Shown here piece by piece: positions 34,735 to 47,598 of a stretch of DNA of 64,000 nucleotides; the stretch's first letter is position 1; each line of letters opens with the position of its first letter. A program made the position numbers and the translations under genes. Origin of the DNA: Pteria penguin (Eukaryota > Mollusca > Bivalvia > Pterioida > Pteriidae); the NCBI GenBank assembly GCA_035048485.1, contig CM068587.1:42593842-42657841 (forward strand). Direction: 5' to 3'. The notes beneath the pieces are model-generated. The model worked only from the letters and a program-made list of their open reading frames with translations, made no database searches and was not told where the DNA came from.

Positions 34735-37700
34735 CGTGACCGAGAGATCCCGGGTGTACGTCCTGTCGGAGTCTCGTTGGCGTTCTGTCTTATGGATGAG
34801 AGATTCCAGGTATATGTCCGTTGGTGTCCTGTCTTACGGACGAGAGACCCGGGTGTATGTTCTGTCGGAGGCTCGTTGGTGTCATGTCTTACGGACGAGA
34901 TATCCCGGTGTAAGTTCTGTCGAGGATCGTTGGTGTCCTGTCATACGGATGAGAGATCCGGGTGTATGTCCTGTCGAAGTCTCGTTGGAGTCCTGTCTTA
35001 GGACGAGAGATCCTGGTGTATGTCTTGTCACAATCTCGTTGGTGTCCTGTCTTACGGACGAAAGATCTCGGGTGTATGTTCTGTCGGAGGCTCGTTGGTG
35101 TCCCGTCTTACGGACGAGAGATCCCGATGTATGTCCTGTCAGAATCCCGTTGGTGTTCTGTCTTACGGACGAGAGATCCCGGGGTATGTCTTGTCGGAAT
35201 TTCGTTGGTGTCCTACCCTACGCACGAGAGATCCCGATGTATGTCCTGTCACAATCTCGTTGGTGTCCTGTCTTACGGACGAGAGTTCCCGATGTATGTC
35301 CTATTAGAATCTCGTGGTGTCCTGTCTTACGGACGAGAGATCCCGGTGTATGTCTTGTCGGAATTTCGTTGGTGTCCTGTCTTACGGACGAGAGATCCAG
35401 GGTGTATGTCCTGTCGGAGTCTCGTTGGTGTCCTGTCTTACGGACGATATATTTCGGTGTTTGTCCTGTCGGAGGCCCGTTGGTGTCCGGTTTTACGGAC
35501 GAGAGATCTCTGGTGTATGTCCTGTCGGAGGCTCGTCGGTGTCCTGTCTTACGAACGAGAGATCCCGGGTGTATGTCCTGTCGGAGTCTCGTTGGAGTTC
35601 TGCCTTACGGATGAGAGATCTCGGGTGTATGTCTTGTTGGAAGCTCGTCGGTGTCCTGTTATACGAACGAGAAATCCCGGTGTATGTCTTGTTGGAATTT
35701 CGTTGGTGTCCTACCTTACGCACGAGAGTTCCCGAGTGTACTGTCACAATCTTTTTGGTGTCCTGTCTTACGGACGAGAGATCCCGATGTCTGTCCTGTT
35801 AGAATCTCGTTGGTGTCCTGATTTACGGACAATAGATCCCGGTGTACGTCTTGTCGGAATTTCGTTGGTGTCCTGCCCTTCGGAGGAAACCCACGGTGTA
35901 TGTCCTGTCGGAGTCTCGTTGGTGTCCCGTCTTAAGGACGAAATATTTTGGGGGTTTTCCTGTCGGAGGCCAGTTGGTGTCCGGTTTTAGGGACGATAGA
36001 TCTCTCGTGTAAGTCCTGTCGGAGGCTCGTTGGTGTCCTGTCTTACGAACGAGAGATCCAAGGTGTATGTCCTGTCGGAGTTTCGTTGGCGTTCTGTCTT
36101 ACGGACCAGAGATCTCGGGTGTATGTCCTGTCGGAATCTCGTTGGTGTCCTGTCTTACGGACGCCAGATCCCGAGTGTATGTCCTGTCGAAATGTCGTTG
36201 TTGTCCTGTCTTACGGACGAGAGATCCCGGGTGTATGTCCTGTCGGAGGCTCGTCGGTGTCCTGTCTTACAAACGAGAGATCCCGGATATATGTCCTGTC
36301 AGTCTCATTGGCGTTCTGTCTTACGGACGAGAGATCTCGGGTGTATGTCCTGTTGGAAGCTTGTCGGTGTCCTGTTTTACGGACGAGAGATCTCGGGTGT
36401 ATGTCCTGTCGGAATCTCGTGGGTGTCCTGTCTTACGGGCGAGAGATCCCTGGTGTATGTTCTGTCGGAATCTCGTTAGTGTCCTGTCTTACGGACGAGA
36501 GATCCCCGATATATGTCCTGTCAGAGTCTCATTGGCGTTCTGTCTTACGGACGAGAGATCTCGGGTGTATGTCCTGTTGGAAGCTTGTCGGTGTCCTGTT
36601 TTACGAACGAGAGATCTCGGGTGTATGTCCTGTCGGAATCTCGTGGGGGTCATGTCTTACGGACGAGAGATCTCGGTTCATGTCCTGTCACAATCTCTGT
36701 TGTCCTGTCTTACGGACGAAAGATCCCGGGTAAAAATAACTCCTTTTGGAGGCTCGTTGGTGTCCGGTCTTTCGAACGAGAGATTCCGGATGTATGTCCT
36801 GTCGGAGCCTCGATGGTGTCCTGTCTTACGGAAGAGAGATCCCGGGTGTATGACATGTCGGAGTGTCGTTGGTGTCCCGTCTTACGGACGAAAAATCCCG
36901 GTGTAAGTCCTGACGGAATCTCATTGGTATCCCGTCGTACGGGCGAGAGATCTCGGGTGTATGTCCTGTCGAAATCTCGTTGGTGTCCTGTCTTACGGAC
37001 GAGACATCCCGGTGTATGTCCTGTCGGAGGCTCGTTGGTGTCCCGTCTTACGAACGAGAGAACCGGGTTTAAGTCCTGTCGGAGGATCGTTGGTGCCCCG
37101 TCTTACGGACGAGAGGTTCCGGGTGTATGACATGTCGAAGTCTCGTTGGTGTCCTGTCTTACGGAAGAGAGATCCCGAATGTATGTGCTGTCGAAATCTC
37201 GTTGGTGTCCTGTCTTACGGAGGCGAGATCCCTGGTGTATGTCCTGTTGGAAGCTTGTCGGTGTCCTGTTTTACGGACGTGAGATCTTGGGTGTATGTCC
37301 TGTCGGAATCTCGTTGGTGTCCTGTCTTACGGACGAGAGATCCCGGTGCATGTCTTGTCACAATCTCGTTGGTGTCCTGTCTTACAGACGAGACATCCCG
37401 GTGTATGTCCTGTCGGAGGCTCGTTGGTGTCCCGTCTTACGAACGAGAGATCCGGGTTTAAGTCCTGTCGGAGGCTCGTTGGTGCCCCGTCTTACGGACG
37501 AGGGGTTCCGGGTGTATGACATGTCGGAGGCTCGTTGGTGTCCTGTCTTACGGAAGAGAGATCCCGAGTGTATGTGCTGTCGGAATCTCGTTGGTGTCCT
37601 GTCTTACGGAGGCGAGATCCCTGGTGTATGTCCTGTTGGAAGCTTGTCGGTGTCCTGTTTTACGGACGTGAGATCTCGGGTGTATGTCCTGTCGGAATCT

Positions 37701-40670
37701 TGTTTGTGTCCTGTCTTACGGAGGCGAGATCCCTGGTGTATGTCCTGTTGGAAGCTTGTGGGTGTCCTGTTTTACGGACGTGAGATCTCGGGTGTATGTC
37801 CTGTCGGAATCTCGTTGGTGTCCTGTCTTACGGACGAGAGATCCCGGTGCATGTCTTGTCACAATCTCGTTGGTGTCCTGTCTTACGGACGAGAGATCCT
37901 GGGTAAAAATAGCTCCTGTCGGAGGCTCGTTAGTGTCCGGTCTTACGAACGAGGGACTCCGGATGCATGTCCTGTCTTACGGAAGAGAGATCCCAGGTGT
38001 ATGTCCTGTCGGAGTGTCGTTGGTGTCCCGTCTTACGGACGAAAGATCCCGGTGTAAGTCCTGACGGAATCTCGTTGGTGTCCTGTCTTACGGACGAGAC
38101 ATCCCGGGTGTATATCCTGTCGGAGGCTCGTTGGTGTCCCGTCTTACAAACGAGAGATCCCGGATATATGTCCTGTCGGAGTCTCATTGGCGTTATGTCT
38201 TACGGACGAGAGATCTCGGGTGTATGTCCTGTTGGAAGCTTGTCGGTGTCCTGTCTTACGGGCGAAAGATCCCGGGTGTATGTCCTGTCGGAATCTCGTT
38301 GGTGTCCTGTCTTACGGACGAGAGATCCCGGGTGTATGTCCTGTCGGAGGCTCGTTGGTGTCCTGTCTTACAAACGAGAGATCCCGGATATGTCCTGTCG
38401 GAGTCTCATTGGCGTTCTGTCTTACGGACGAGAGATTTCGGGTGTATGTCCTGTTGGAAGCTTGTCGGTGTCCTGTTTTACGGACGAGAGATCTTGGGTG
38501 TGTCCTGTCGAAATCTCGTTGGTGTCCTGTCTTACGGACGAGAGATCCCGGTTCATGTCCTGTCACAATCTCTGTGTTGTCCTGTCTTACGGACGAAAGA
38601 TCCCGGGTAAAATAACTCCTTTTGGAGGCTCGTTGGTGTCCGGTCTTTCGAACGAGAGATTCCGGATGTATGTCCTGTCGGAGCCTCGTTGGTGTCCTGT
38701 CTTACGGAAGAGAGATCCTGGTTGTATGTCCTGTCGTTGGTGTCCCGTCTTACGGACGAAAAATCCCGGTGTAAGTCCTGACGGAATCTCATTGGTATCC
38801 CGTCGTACGGGCGAGAGATCTCGGGTGTATGTCCTGTCGAAATCTCGTTGGTGTCCTGTCTTACGGACGAGACATCCCGGTGTATGTCCTGTCGGAGGCT
38901 CGTTGGTGTCCCGTCGTACGGACGAGGGATCCGGGTGCAAATCCTGTCGGAGGCTCGTTGGTGTCCCGTCTTACGGACGAGAGATCCCGAGTGTTTGTGC
39001 TGTCAGAATCTCGTTGGTGTCCCGTCTTACGGACGAGAGATCCGGGTGCGTCCTGTCGGAGGCTCGTTGGTGTCCTGTCTTACGGACGAGAGATCCCGAG
39101 TGTATTTGCTGTCGGAATCTCGTTGTTGTCCTGTCTTACGGGCGAGAGATCCCTGGTATATGTTCTGTCGGAGTCTCTATGGTGTCCTGTCTTACGGACG
39201 CGAGATCCAGAGTGTATGTCCTGTCTAAATCTCGTTGGCGTCCTGTATTACGGACGAGAGACTTCGGGTGTATGTCCTGCTGGAAGCTTGTCGGTGTCCT
39301 GTTTACGGACGTGAGATTTCAGGTGTATGTCCTGTCGGAATCTCGTTGGTGTCCCGTCTTACGGACGGGAGATCCCGGTGCATGTCCTGTCACAATCTCG
39401 TTGGTGTCCTGTCTTACGGACGAGAGATCCCGGGTAAAAATAGCTCCTGTCGGAGGCTCGTTAGTGTCCGATCTTACGAACGAGATTCCGGTTGTATGTC
39501 CTGTCGGAGCCTCGTTGATGTCCTGTCTTACGGAAGAGAGATCCCGGGTGTATGTCCTGTCGGAGCGTCGTTGGTGTCCCGTCTTACGGACGAAAGATCC
39601 CGGTTTAAGTCCTGACGGAATCTCGTTAGTTTCCAATCTTACGGACGAGAGATCCGGGTGCAAGTCCTGTTGGAAGTTCGTTGGTGTCCCGTCTTATGGA
39701 CGAGAGGTTCCGGGTGTACGACATGTCGGAATCTCGTTGGTGTTCTGTCTTATGGGCGAGAAATTCTTGGTGTATGTTCTGGTGGAGTCTCTATGGTGTC
39801 CTGTCTTACGGACGCGAGATCCCGAGTGTATGTCCTGTCTAAATCTCGTTGGCGTCCTGTATTACGGACGAGAGATCTCGGGTGTATGTCCTGCTGGAAG
39901 CTTGTCGGTGTCCTGTTTTACGGACGTGAGATTTCAGGTGTATGTCCTGTCGGAATCTCGTTGGTGTCCCGTCTTACGGACGGGAGATCCCGTTGCATGT
40001 CCTGTCACAATCTCGTTGGTGTCCTGTCTTACGGACGAGGGATCCCGGGTAAAAATAGCTCCTGTCGGAGGCTCGTTAGTGTCCGATCTTACGAACGAGA
40101 GATTCCGGATGTATGTCCTGTCGGAGCCTCGTTGGTGTCCTGTCTTACGGAAGAGAGATCCCGGGTGTATGTCCTGTCGGAGCGTCGTTGGTGTCCCGTC
40201 TTACGGACGAAAGATCCCGGTTTAAGTCCTGACGGAATCTCGTTAGTTTCCGATCTTACGGACGAGAGATCCGGGTGCAAGTCCTGTTGGAAGTTCGTTG
40301 GTGTCCCGTCTTATGGACGAGAGGTTCCGGGTGTACGACATGTCGGAATCTCGTTGGTGTCCTGTCTTATGGGCGAGAGATTCTTGGTGTATGTTCTGGT
40401 GGAGTCTCTTTGGTGTCCTGTCTTACGGACGCGAGATCCCGAGTGTATGTCCTGTCGAAATCTCGCTGGTGTCCTGTCTTACGGACGAGAGATCCCGGGT
40501 GTATGTCCTGTCGGAGGCTCGTTGGTGTCCTGTTTGACGGACAAAAGATCTCGGTGTATGTCCTATCGGAATATCATTGGTGTCCTGTCTTACGGCCGAG
40601 AGATCCCGGGTGTATGTCCTCTCGAAGTCTCGTCGGTGTCCTGTCTTACGGGCGAGACAGTAAAAACTGA
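34735..40670. repeat. Giant minisatellite, about 56-bp unit, about 105 copies
   Basis: Six-kilobase array of a unit like TTGGTGTCCTGTCTTACGGA, CGAGAGATCCCGGGTGTATG, TCCTGTCGGAATCTCG, with variants in length by 1-3 bases. Higher-order blocks exist: the segment from about 39225 recurs 614-617 bp later with near identity. Half of the unit (GGTGTCCTGTCTTACGGACG then AGAGA) matches the SINE phrase GGTGTCCTGTCTTTCGGATG plus AGACA, and the array runs directly into SINE sequence at its right end. Open frames up to 752 residues on both strands are period artefacts. Confidence 0.95.
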
Positions 40671-40760
40671 GGTCCCAATGTCATGGTAGACGTGGCACAT
40701 TAAAGATCTCTCGCTGCTTGTGTTTCTCCGTTACAAGGCAGATGCCGTAACCATGTAAGT
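40640..40760 (+). mobile_element. SINE body fragment fused to the end of the giant minisatellite
   Basis: GTCTTACGGGCGAGACAGTA, AAAACTGAGGTCCCAATGTC, GGCACATTAAAGATCTCTCG, CAGGCAGATGCCGTAACCAT: the collinear counterpart of the SINE bodies at 7550-7822 and 18079-18354, in opposite orientation and diverged. No tRNA head precedes it; the minisatellite does. Confidence 0.8.
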
Positions 40761-43500
40761 GCAATAACCATGATATGACATAACAAACATATAACAGGGC
40801 CGCAAATATGCCTATATCGTTCAAATAAGCACAATTACCTTATTCACATACTGCCTTGAAAAAAAGTTGCAGATATATATCCTCTTGCATATTCTGGTTT
40901 GACAATACAATAAATCAAGACAATGAAACAAAAATATTCGAAAATCTTGTTTTTCCCTTAAAGATTTTACATACTGAGTGCTGCAAAGCATCTCAAGAAT
41001 TGGTATGCTGCAACATGAAATAAATAAAATGAATAGAAAATCAAAGGACTCAAAAGTCCTGAGAGTCGGCTTTGCTGATTTTAAGTATGTAATCATTTTA
41101 CCATTTTAGTGGCGGATTCAGGATTTCAGGAAAATGGGGGGGGGGGGGGGGGCAAAAATTAGGTCTTTGTTGCAACTACATCGTCATTATACCTATGTAC
41201 AAAATGCTAATAAAATTTGTTCTCTTCATACTATCTTACGGCAAAGAGTTTGCAATTGCTTGTATCCGAAATGAACGTGCAATCGACAACTTCATGGCAA
41301 CAAGTTTTACTGCATTGTTGTCACGAGTCGAAGCTGAGCCAAGGAACGACATTCCTTCAAGTGGGACATTAAATAACCATCTTATTCACGATTCTCATAA
41401 TGTTTTAACATCATTTATATTTAGAAACATACAACATTTACCTAAATATTTATAATGCATTTTCATTATCAGAGGAAATGCGGGAAGATCGATCTTTAAA
41501 TTTGTCATATATGTGAAAAAGATCTAAAGTTCCAGAACATGATGGGGAAAACTTTAATTGAAATATCTCGATAAAAACAAGCGATACAAGATCAAGACAA
41601 ATGCTTTGTCCGGAGAACTACACAATCGACTATATCCGACGGTGTCGGTGGTAAACACATCGTAAAGTAGTCACAACTACATATCATTACGCGAAATTTG
41701 AAAACATTATTGCAACTCCTTTTTCGAGTTATTGAAACTAGTTTATGTTTGGCTTAAATTAACTGAGCTAAAGGTACATTGTGCTGATCAAAAATTTTTA
41801 AGACATCAGTAATTTTTCGGCACTTTATTTTTCAGCGGCGTAGTAAGCTCTATATCGGTAGTGAAAGTTATAACCCCTGAAAAGCGAGAATTTGAAAAGC
41901 GATGCCATCGAGTCTAGCGCTCTACGAGATTGTCATCATTGTTAAACCGCTACCCTTCAGCCTACCAGAACTCTACATCCGGCCTATATTAAAAACACAC
42001 AAAAATCATAAAAATCAAGAAAACTTTTATAAGAAACTTTCCAATAATTCTTGAACTACATATTGTTTTATAAATATTGGCAAGTAAATGCTTGATTGCA
42101 GCAACTTGTATGTATAGTGAACAAATCAAGAAAATGAATCCAAAATGTGTGAAAAATACTGTATCAGATTTTTTCGTAATATGACTTATCGAGTGCTGCA
42201 AAACACTTAAAAACTAGTTTATGCAAAATCAAATGACCAAAGTTTGCCCCAAGCAAAGTGAAAAGTCATAGTACCAAATGAAAACTCTCGTCATGCGGAA
42301 TTTATATGTGAAATATCAAAGTTCTACCATTAATGGTTCAAAAGATATAGCCAAGGTTAAAGTTTTTGTGCACAAGGACAGAGACTCTCCAGATATGACA
42401 ATAACCTTCCAGACATATCGTCCCAGCGAGCTAACAAAATCAGTAGAAATACATAAAATTAATGCATTATAAGCAATTGCCAATTCACCAGACCTATACA
42501 GCCGGTTTGCAATATAGGTTATGTCAAAGGTGGGTACTATCTTGTGTATTTGTAGCCTTACTCTGGATATACCTCTAGACGTATCTGGCCATAAGGCAGC
42601 TATACTTGTAGTGGACTATAAGTACTTCATACCAAGTTTCATAAAAATCCTTCCATTAAATCTGAAAAAGTCCATTATTATAAACTAATATATTCCCCCA
42701 CCCTTATTAATCTTACAATATTGCAAAACATTTTAAGAATTATTTTTGTACACATGTATTCCATTTCTCACCATTCATATTTATTTTAATTCAATTAGTA
42801 AAAATTAAAAAATCAATGCATTATAAGCAATCTATAAGGAAAACTTTGAAGGATTGACAAACAATTCCTAAAATTTAGAAAAAAAGCAAGAATGAGAAAG
42901 TCTAAAAAAGGCAATGATGAGATAGTTCAAAATGATGCAAAGAACCGATTTCAAAGTGGAACAAAAAACAACAACACTTCTTACCAGGGTAATATGTCAG
43001 CTTTTCAATCACTCTGTTGATCTATAGGGCTGATCTGGAGAAGTCTGTTGGAGGAGGTGTTGCCCCAACACTCTGACAGATATGGCCAAAAAACAACAAA
43101 ATTTACAGAGAACCTTCAATACTTCATGGTTACCAAAGTCAATCCAAAACCCTGTAATGGTTCTGAAGAAGTGTAAAATGTGAAAACATTATGCAATATG
43201 CTACGAAAATAAAGCACCTAAATATTTGGCTACGGTGAGCTAAAAACTGCATCTGTGTCAGGGCCAAAAACTGATCAGGCTACAAGATAAAGATCACTAA
43301 TGACTGATGCATGTCTTGGTATAATTGCAAGTGAATGTCCAAGTGTATTTACCAGTCAATAAATTGCATACCTTTAAGAACTCCTAAAGGACAAATTGCT
43401 CCCATGCCAAGCAATGCAACAGTATCTTTAAAAACTCTCTACATAATCAACTTGTAAACAGAAGTACATCTTTACTGTACACAGATGTCTCTAATAATTA
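40761..43500. other. Non-coding stretch with repeat fragments
   Basis: Poly-G at 41138-41152. At 42270-42400 is a fragment (CGGAATTTATATGTGAAATA, TCAAAAGATATAGCCAAGGT) shared, inverted, with the 47599-47979 element. At 42590-42670 is another molluscan-type phrase (ACCAAGTTTCATAAAAATCC). No gene seen. Confidence 0.5.
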
Positions 43501-43538
43501 AAAAATAAACCTAATGAAGACAGTGGATTACGTATGTG

Positions 43539-44303
43539 GATTTATTACTTAGCAACAAGTTAATGGTTTAGTACAAATCAAATATACTTCAGTATATCTC
43601 TGCCGCTCACAATATTTCTCCAATATGGTAATTAATGATTACAATAATAAAATACAAAACTATAAAAGATGACTGTACAGGAGATGGTACATAGATTTGA
43701 TTTGATAGCCAAGTATTCATAAATACTTTAATTTCTCTTTTTACAATTAGCAAACACCCACACTGATGTACAATGTATACAGTATTTCTCATTTGTATAA
43801 TGTCACTGATACTTCTTAGATCTACAATGTAACTCGGCAACTTTTAGATATAGATGCATAAGTAAATCTACCATATAATTAAAGACTTAAATCTTCCCTT
43901 TAAGTCCATGATGTAACTATGTATATATATACATATATATATGTATGTACTGAAAACCTACCATGTAATGAAATAGTTTTTACATAGCAAGTTGTAATAC
44001 TTATTGTTGGCAACTCTTGTGTGTTGGTAACTCTATGATACGGCCAAATTACATCTTAGTAACTTCGTATGTCAACTATTGAAATGGATCACGGGAAATG
44101 TGAGAGTTGAACACCAAAGATGTGTGGCCAAGCATCCTAGCTTGATCATGGAAGAAAACTGCTAGAGTTTCCTGAACAGTCCTATGTCAAGGAACTTTAT
44201 CCAAACAGGACCTATACAAGCGTAGAACTCATCATCTTCCTAGAGTCGACTCTATGTAACATTGCAAAGTGAGCGGCAGTAAACTCCTTCATAAGTTACT
44301 GCA
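43539..44303 (-). other. Probable bZIP-3 3' untranslated region
   Basis: Follows the bZIP-3 stop codon, is free of tandem repeats, and ends at a minus-strand AATAAA (43544-43539). Inference from position and signal only. Confidence 0.35.
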
Positions 44304-46254
44304 TCACGATGCAACTGAAACATCAGCTGCCAAAGGCATGGGGGTGCCTACGGCCATAGTTTTCATGGGGGTACATGTTGGCATGGTTACCATTTCTGTG
44401 GGTGTAGGGTAATGGTGGCTTGTAGGATAATAGTGCCAATGCCAAGGTACCTTCACCTTTTTCAGGATCAGACCCTCAATAATAGACTTCTGTTCCTCTA
44501 AGTCCTTTATCTTCTCTAAAAGTTCCTGATTCTCTTTGCTTAAAAGCTCTAAAGTCTGCAATTATAAAATAGCAGATACAATAAATGATTCTAAGATATA
44601 AAACAATAATAAATTGTTTTTAAAGTCCAGTGCCATCTTACAGACCTGCATATCTTGTACTAAAATGAATTTCATAACAGACAATGAGTTTTTAAATAAA
44701 TTTGTACCTGTTGTTGGTTACAGCTCCTCTGTCTCTTCCTCTGTCTGTAGGCTTGGGCACATACTTTGTTTCTTTCCCTGCGGCGAGCTTTCCTTTTATC
44801 TGCTCTTTCCTGCTCAAACCATATATAATATATTGATATATTAACATCATGGAATACAGACATTTACTTGAAATCATTATATTTTGTATATAATACATGT
44901 ACATGTATTATTTAAAAGTTAGTTGAATTGTTCCACTGAACTTAAATTTTGGGAATTTCAAAAAATACTCTGTTGTGGTACATGTATATTCAATTTGACT
45001 GACATACTGGGTATGAAGGAATACTACAACAGTTCTGATTTCCAAACTATACTACTTTTAACACTTATCATTAAATCTACAGTAGCTGTTTTCAACACTG
45101 AAATAGCTGCCGAGTATTTTATTTGCAAAAAGCCTTCAATAAGGAATGAAAAACTAATATAAAAGCTGTATGTCTTGAATAAAATCAGAGTTATTGGGAG
45201 TTGTTTGTATTCCACCTCTTACTCAATCATCGAATATTAGAGCAATAAGTTGTAATGCAACAAAAAAGTGTCCAGCTATCTGTCTTGACATGGCAGCTGA
45301 ACACTCTATCACTGCACTATTACTATACTGTGATCTGCAGAGCTATAATATACATGTCCTTCATTACAGTAATTAATAATACCATAATCTCTCATCATCT
45401 AGCATCTTTCTGCTTTACTTTATAAATCCCTTTGTGCATTACTTTGTAAAGATAATGTCATGCCAGCTAATTAGATTTATAAGTTTATTCTATATATGAG
45501 CTTGAAACACTTGACGACTTGTATAACTTTCATTCCCTAAACCTATACTTGCACATGCTATTTATTGATCACTTTATGAAGGACTAAGCTGATTTTCGAA
45601 AAGAGGAGGAAAGGAATATGACGGGCTGTTGATATTATGCTGTATAGTAGTCGTGACCCCAATATGGTAATATACGTAACATTAGCAGCTAGGTGATGAT
45701 CTTATGGAAGAGACATTGATGATCGTATGGAAGAGGCATGGTATAAACGACCTGTGATATCGTGAATAAAGTATATACGGCCTTGTTGAGACCATTTAAT
45801 AGAAAATCTTTAATTACATTAAAGACAACACAAAACGAAAGTACCATGTACTGACGTACGTAATGTGTCTGGAATCTAGGTCACTTTAAATTACATTAGA
45901 TCAGCTAAGTCTAATGAAGGTCAAAGTCGACAATGTTTACTCTCAGTGTTATCAGATGATATGGTTGACTAGAGTCATTTTATATGATCGTAGTCATTTT
46001 ACCTTTCGTTGGGAATCCATAATATCCGCATCATCTATCGTCAACCGATCATCAGAATCGCTGCAAGATCCACTTTCCGAGTTAAATCCACTAAAGTTCG
46101 AGTCAGAGTTCATGTTAAATTCTTCTTGTGGAATAGCTTGCACTGCATTTACAGCCTTTGCTCTGTCGATTTCCTCCGGTTCCATGCAATGACCTTTATC
46201 CCCTTGACCACAACAACTGACTGCAACTGGACTATGGCAAAGCACTCGTACCAT
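44304..46254 (-). CDS. bZIP-3: divergent bZIP transcription factor, 3 coding exons
   Basis: Predicted nuclear bZIP of about 202 aa. Exons are 46254-46003 (84 codons), 44812-44708 (35 codons; or 44809-44708, 34 codons, if the second of two adjacent AGs is the acceptor) and 44555-44304 (83 codons plus TGA). Donors are AAAG|GTAAAA and CAACAG|GTACAA; the last acceptor is AATTGCAG|ACT. Exon 1 lacks the LTPxxKEEL motif of its neighbours and is acidic and Ser-rich (SESGSCSDSDDRLTIDDAD). The basic region reads RRRERNKVCAQAYRQRKR: the signature N-x2-AA-x2-(C/S)-R is changed to Cys-Ala and Tyr. Zipper positions are Q-L-L-L-I through LSKENQELLEKIKDLEEQKS. The tail is rich in His, Tyr, Pro, Thr and Met (PWHWHYYPTSHHYPTPTEM). 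An in-frame ATG at 46305 would add 17 residues. An AATAAA at 43544-43539 may end the transcript. Confidence 0.82.
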
Positions 46255-46350
46255 GATTTTTATTTTATTTATGAGATGAGATAAAATTATTCCCTTAGAT
46301 CTCAAGAAAAATACGTTGAGTAAAATATGTATGCACTTAGGTTAATATAC

Positions 46351-46527
46351 CGGCAAAAGCAATTGTCGACGTCGTGTTTCTCATCAGCTGATCGCACCGT
46401 GAATGATCTCGAACAACGCGGCGTAGATTTAAAACTCGGTTTATAGAGCTTGCATCAGAATTTACATCAATGTCAAGTACGTTCTATTTTTACTTTTAGG
46501 GGGTTTACAACATATGATGAAACGTCA
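46351..46527 (-). promoter_or_regulatory. Putative bZIP-3 promoter with CRE-like site and uORF
   Basis: Minus-strand TATA-like CTATAAAC at 46446-46439, with a CRE half-type site TGACGTTT at 46527-46520, about 75 bp upstream. Transcription starting near 46410 would place a 15-codon upstream ORF (ATGAGAAACACGACG onward, near 46390) before the ATGs at 46305 and 46254. No intron is needed between this promoter and the first coding exon. Inference from motifs only. Confidence 0.35.
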
Positions 46528-46529
46528 CA

Positions 46530-47081
46530 TGACTATTGCAGGATATAAATAAATCTTGCCGAATACATACGAAATGACATTTCATTGGCTGTTTTATTGG
46601 TTATAGTCACACACTTCTAGCAAGGACGGATCCAGGTTTTAGAATTAGATAAGCCTTCATAAAGGGCACGAAATGAGGCTCGAGGGGTCTGTGGGTCGTC
46701 TATGGACTCACTGTCCCTAGCAAGCGATGGGATACGTAACAAAGGGTGAAGTCCCCAGATGCTCCTGCAATTTGGCGATTTAAGGGCCTAAACTTGCACA
46801 GTTTCGCTTCAGTCAACCGCCCTAGCTATGTTATTGTTTGTACGACAGGCTATCGTGTAATCGAAGCTTTCGGCGAAGTTACTCATGTCTTTTACCTTAC
46901 TTTGTTATTCTTCTTGTGCTAGTTCTATGGATATTGTCATACAGTTGTTTTAATGAATCGGACAATTGTATTAATCAATCAACATCTCTTGTTCTTTTTC
47001 ACTGCGACGTGCATTTCTTCCAGTAGACAGTGTCGAAGCATAGATCTATAGAAAATTCTAGATTTTTCTTTTTTACGATAT

Positions 47082-47112
<31 letters not shown>

Positions 47113-47595
47113 TTATAATTATTATATCGTTAAAGGGTATGGGACCCGCAATAATAGATCACTTGCCGATCTTGATCAAGCTGTCTTTTTGTCCGAGCTA
47201 ACAACTCTTAGCGTTGATTTTCATAGTGACGTCATAATACGTGACATAAATTTATTGTAACGCCATAACAAAAAACAACGCCAAAAGGTATTAGCTCGTA
47301 CAAATAGACAACAATTATCAAGATCGGCAAATGGTATATTGCTTTTCAGTCGGGAAATGATTTTTGGACAAAATTCTATGAAAGGAATTGCATCCTCTCT
47401 CTCTCTCTCTCTCTGGATCGAAAGCGATCTCTGAATACTCGAAATCCACCACGACAATATTTGTTCAGTTTAGAAAGCAAATCTGTAGCCCTCAGAGCTG
47501 GGATTAAATTTTCTATGTGACATCAGTATTTTAAAAGTCGGGCAAAAGCATTGGGGCCTTTCAACTCCCATTTCCCCTGCTTCTTATACTTGTTT
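46530..47595. other. Non-coding stretch upstream of bZIP-3
   Basis: (TATT)n at 47080-47115 and (CT)n at 47396-47414. No gene recognised. Confidence 0.45.
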
Positions 47596-47598
47596 TTG

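Noticed and set aside
34670..40689. Open frames up to 752 residues, rich in Cys, Arg and Ser, on both strands
   Set aside because: The 56-bp unit cycles through all frames, so all are the same repeat translated; coding is implausible.
41195..41455. 86-residue plus-strand frame
   Set aside because: No homology recognised, no repeats or splice context; consistent with chance in AT-rich DNA.
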